Below, in pieces: positions 30,438-32,756 of a stretch of 32,756 nt of DNA. This DNA is from Mesorhizobium norvegicum (GTDB lineage Bacteria > Pseudomonadota > Alphaproteobacteria > Rhizobiales > Rhizobiaceae). A program made the position numbers and the translations under genes. Under the pieces are notes generated by a model. The model was not told where the DNA came from. It saw only the letters and a list, made by a program, of their open reading frames with translations, and made no database searches. Position 1 is the stretch's first letter. Each line of letters begins with the position of its first letter. Where the stretch lies: contig NZ_SMYZ01000120.1 of the NCBI RefSeq assembly GCF_004919685.1, positions 1 through 32,756 of the forward strand, read 5' to 3'.

Positions 30438-31625
30438 ATGACCGCAGCATTCCTCTCCCACATCGACAGCGAGCTCGCGGGGCTCAAATCGGCCGGCCTC
30501 TACAAATCCGAGCGGGTGATCTCTTCGACCCAGTCAGCCGAGATCGAGGTCGGCGGGCAGAAAGTGCTCAACTTCTGCGCCAACAACTATCTCGGCCTCG
30601 CCGACAGCGCCGACCTGCGTGCGGCGGCCAGCCAGGCGCTCGACCGCTATGGCTACGGCATGGCGTCGGTGCGCTTCATCTGCGGCACGCAAGAGGAGCA
30701 CAAGCAGCTCGAGGCGACGATTTCATCCTTTCTCGGCCTGGAAGACACCATCCTTTACGGCTCTTGCTTCGACGCCAATGGCGGCCTGTTCGAGACGTTG
30801 CTCGGTGAGGACGACGCGATCATTTCCGATGCGCTGAACCATGCCTCGATCATCGACGGCGTGCGGCTATCGAAGGCCAAACGCTTCCGCTACGCCAACA
30901 ATGACATGGCCGACCTCGAAGCGCGATTGAAGGAGGCGAAGGACTGCCGCTTCCGGCTGATCGCCACCGACGGCGTGTTTTCGATGGATGGCATCATCGC
31001 CAATCTCAGGGGGGTCTGCGACCTCGCCGAGAAATACGACGCCATGGTGATGGTTGATGACAGCCATGCGGTCGGCTTCGTCGGCCAGAACGGCCGCGGC
31101 TCGGCCGAGCATTGCGGCGTCGAAGGCGGGGTCGACATCATCACGGGGACGCTCGGCAAGGCACTCGGCGGCGCCTCCGGCGGTTACACCTCGGGCAAGA
31201 GCCAAGTGGTCGACTGGCTGCGCCAGCGCTCACGACCCTATCTCTTCTCCAACACGCTGATGCCGGCGATTGCCGGCGCTTCGATCAAGGTGTTTGAACT
31301 GATCCGCAATGGCGATGCCTTGCGCGAGCGTCTCTATGCCAATGCAGCGCGGTTCCGGTCGCAGATGGGCAAGCTCGGCTTCACGCTGGCCGGAGCCGAC
31401 CATCCAATCATTCCGGTGATGCTGGGCGACGCGACGCTGGCGCAGGAGATGGCAGCACGCATGCTGAAGCGCGGCATTTATGTCATCGGCTTTTCCTTCC
31501 CGGTGGTGCCGAAAGGCCAGGCGCGCATCCGCACGCAGATGTCGGCGGCGCATTCCAGCGCCGACATCGACCGCGCGGTGGAAGCGTTTGCGGCGGTTGG
31601 CAAGGAATTGGGCGTGATTTCCTGA
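30438..31625 (+). CDS. kbl: Glycine C-acetyltransferase (2-amino-3-ketobutyrate CoA ligase)
   Basis: A 395-residue PLP enzyme of the alpha-oxoamine synthase family, cleaving 2-amino-3-ketobutyrate with CoA into glycine and acetyl-CoA. It has NFCANNYLGLADS, MVMVDDSHAVGFVGQNGRG and the PLP lysine in TGTLGKALGGASGG (about Lys241). The length equals that of E. coli Kbl to within a few residues. It is directly followed by tdh, 52 bases on, which supplies its substrate. Together they make the threonine degradation route to glycine. The start ATG has GAGG about nine bases before it. Confidence 0.97.
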   Translation: MTAAFLSHIDSELAGLKSAGLYKSERVISSTQSAEIEVGGQKVLNFCANNYLGLADSADLRAAASQALDRYGYGMASVRFICGTQEEHKQLEATISSFLGLEDTILYGSCFDANGGLFETLLGEDDAIISDALNHASIIDGVRLSKAKRFRYANNDMADLEARLKEAKDCRFRLIATDGVFSMDGIIANLRGVCDLAEKYDAMVMVDDSHAVGFVGQNGRGSAEHCGVEGGVDIITGTLGKALGGASGGYTSGKSQVVDWLRQRSRPYLFSNTLMPAIAGASIKVFELIRNGDALRERLYANAARFRSQMGKLGFTLAGADHPIIPVMLGDATLAQEMAARMLKRGIYVIGFSFPVVPKGQARIRTQMSAAHSSADIDRAVEAFAAVGKELGVIS

Positions 31626-31677
31626 GCGGCCAGCACCGAAAAGCGATTCCGGATCAAGAGATTCAAGGGACAAAAGC

Positions 31678-32712
31678 ATGTTGAACATGATGAAGGCGCT
31701 GGTGAAGGCCAAGGCCGAACCGGGCATCTGGATGGAAGAGGTGCCGGTGCCGGAAATCGGCCCCAACGACGTGCTGATCAAGATCAAGAAAACGGCGATC
31801 TGCGGCACCGACGTCCATATCTACAATTGGGACCAGTGGGCGCAAAAGACTGTGCCGGTGCCAATGGTCACCGGCCATGAATTCGTCGGCACGGTCGCCG
31901 ATTTCGGCGCCGCGGTCACCGAATACAAGGTCGGCCAGCGCGTGTCGGGCGAAGGCCACATCGTCTGCGGCCATTGCCGCAACTGCCGCGCGGGGCGAGG
32001 GCATCTCTGCCGCAACACGCTCGGCGTCGGCGTCAACCGGCCCGGCGCTTTCGGCGAGTATCTGGCGATCCCGCAGCACAATGTCGTGCCGATCCCCGAT
32101 GATGTGCCCGACGAGATCGCCGCGATTTTCGATCCCCTGGGCAATGCGGTTCACACGGCATTGTCCTTCGATCTGGTCGGTGAGGATGTGCTGGTCACCG
32201 GCGCCGGGCCGATCGGCATCATGGGCGCGCTCGTCGCTCAATGCGTCGGCGCGCGAAAAGTTGTCATCACCGACATCAACCCGGTGCGGCTGGCGCTGGC
32301 GAAAAAACTCGGCGTCCAGCATGTCGTCGATGCGTCGAAGGAAAAGCTGCGCGACGTCATGCCGGCACTCGGCATGACCGAGGGTTTTGACGTCGGCCTC
32401 GAAATGTCGGGCGCCGCCCCCGCCTTCCGCGACATGATCGACACCATGAACAATGGCGGCAAGATCGCCATTCTGGGCATCGCGCCGACCGGCTTCGAGA
32501 TCGACTGGAACAAGGTCATCTTCAAGATGCTGCATCTCAAGGGCATCTACGGCCGCGAGATGTTCGAGACCTGGTACAAGATGATCGCGCTGGTGCAGGG
32601 CCCGCTCGATGTTTCCGGGCTTATCACGCACCGCATCGGCATCGACGATTTCCAAGCCGGTTTCGATGCGATGCGCAGCGGCAGTTCCGGCAAGGTGGTG
32701 ATGGACTGGTAG
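31678..32712 (+). CDS. tdh: L-threonine 3-dehydrogenase
   Basis: A 344-residue zinc-dependent, NAD-dependent dehydrogenase of the medium-chain family that oxidises threonine to 2-amino-3-ketobutyrate. It closely follows E. coli Tdh: AICGTDVHIYNWD with catalytic-zinc Cys42, GHEFVGTV, the structural zinc cysteines in VCGHCRNCRAGRGHLC, the Rossmann motif VTGAGPIGIMGA and GREMFETWYKM near the end. Starting at 31678 adds four residues (MLNM) over E. coli; AAGGGA eight bases upstream favours it over ATG 31687. It is the second gene of the kbl-tdh operon. Confidence 0.97.
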   Translation: MLNMMKALVKAKAEPGIWMEEVPVPEIGPNDVLIKIKKTAICGTDVHIYNWDQWAQKTVPVPMVTGHEFVGTVADFGAAVTEYKVGQRVSGEGHIVCGHCRNCRAGRGHLCRNTLGVGVNRPGAFGEYLAIPQHNVVPIPDDVPDEIAAIFDPLGNAVHTALSFDLVGEDVLVTGAGPIGIMGALVAQCVGARKVVITDINPVRLALAKKLGVQHVVDASKEKLRDVMPALGMTEGFDVGLEMSGAAPAFRDMIDTMNNGGKIAILGIAPTGFEIDWNKVIFKMLHLKGIYGREMFETWYKMIALVQGPLDVSGLITHRIGIDDFQAGFDAMRSGSSGKVVMDW

Positions 32713-32738
32713 ACAAGGCCGATTGGAAACGCTGGAGG

Positions 32739-32756
32739 GACAGCACCCCCCTCTGT
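32739..32756. repeat. Partial copy of the long inverted-repeat element, cut by the window end
   Basis: The last 18 bases, GACAGCACCCCCCTCTGT, are the exact reverse complement of 17149-17166, the outer end of the right arm of the element at 17001-17164. It starts 27 bases after the tdh stop codon. The rest lies outside the window. Confidence 0.75.

Noticed and set aside
30154..30441. A 95-codon plus-strand frame filling the GGDEF-EAL/kbl gap and overlapping the kbl ATG by four bases
   Set aside because: The 4-base overlap is attractive, but its third codon positions are close to neutral in GC, unlike neighbours, it includes rare codons such as TTA and AGA, it lacks a good ribosome site, and it matches nothing that I recognise. 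The region must also hold two promoters.

Overview
The window is high-GC alphaproteobacterial chromosome, most likely Mesorhizobium or a close Phyllobacteriaceae relative. The basis is a rhizobial lipid A gene order (pmbA, CysQ-like, DUF4170, DUF374, waaA, lpxK, DUF2093, then mutL further on), an EF-P with its ligand enzyme, dense GC3-rich genes, and several families of dispersed palindromic intergenic elements typical of rhizobia. The genus is an inference from gene content and repeats, not a database match. No rRNA, tRNA, CRISPR array, transposase or phage gene was seen.

Layout. 1-5.4 kb: a patatin-like phospholipase, a RibD-C/DHFR-like reductase, elongation factor P (efp) divergent from its lysine ligase epmA, an FAD D-amino-acid dehydrogenase-like enzyme and a VOC protein. 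5.5-11.5 kb: a tightly packed co-directional run of pmbA/tldE, CysQ-like phosphatase, DUF4170, DUF374 acyltransferase, waaA (Kdo transferase) and lpxK, facing a small DUF2093 gene across a repeat cluster. 11.6-15 kb: a Pro/Ala-rich tail-anchored-like protein, a LysR regulator divergent from an EamA exporter, and a secreted four-cysteine protein. 15-17 kb: mutL with an intact endonuclease motif, then a 164-bp inverted-repeat element.

17.2-25.3 kb is the most distinctive part: a LysR regulator divergent from a non-pyrrolysine MttB-family methyltransferase, a Tat-exported family 5 ABC substrate-binding protein with no permease or ATPase, a 57-bp relic of the 3' end of a second mttB directly after it, two tandem exported DUF3828-like paralogs, queF, and a trimethylamine-dehydrogenase-like flavoprotein. 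MttB, the binding protein and the flavoprotein together suggest uptake and demethylation of a methylated amine or betaine. The relic suggests that a larger uptake/demethylation operon has lost its middle.

25.4-28 kb: a CopD-like membrane protein divergent from a MarR regulator, a Phd/VapC-type toxin-antitoxin pair with a clear promoter and a palindromic operator, and a secreted polysaccharide deacetylase. 28-32.7 kb: a membrane GGDEF-EAL protein divergent from the threonine-to-glycine operon kbl-tdh. The window ends inside another copy of the long inverted-repeat element.

No clearly new defence or biosynthetic system was found. The best leads are the mttB relic and presumed deletion, the dispersed hairpins with a compensatory base-pair change, the flavoprotein that lacks one of the usual four Fe-S cysteines, and the efp/epmA pair without epmB nearby.
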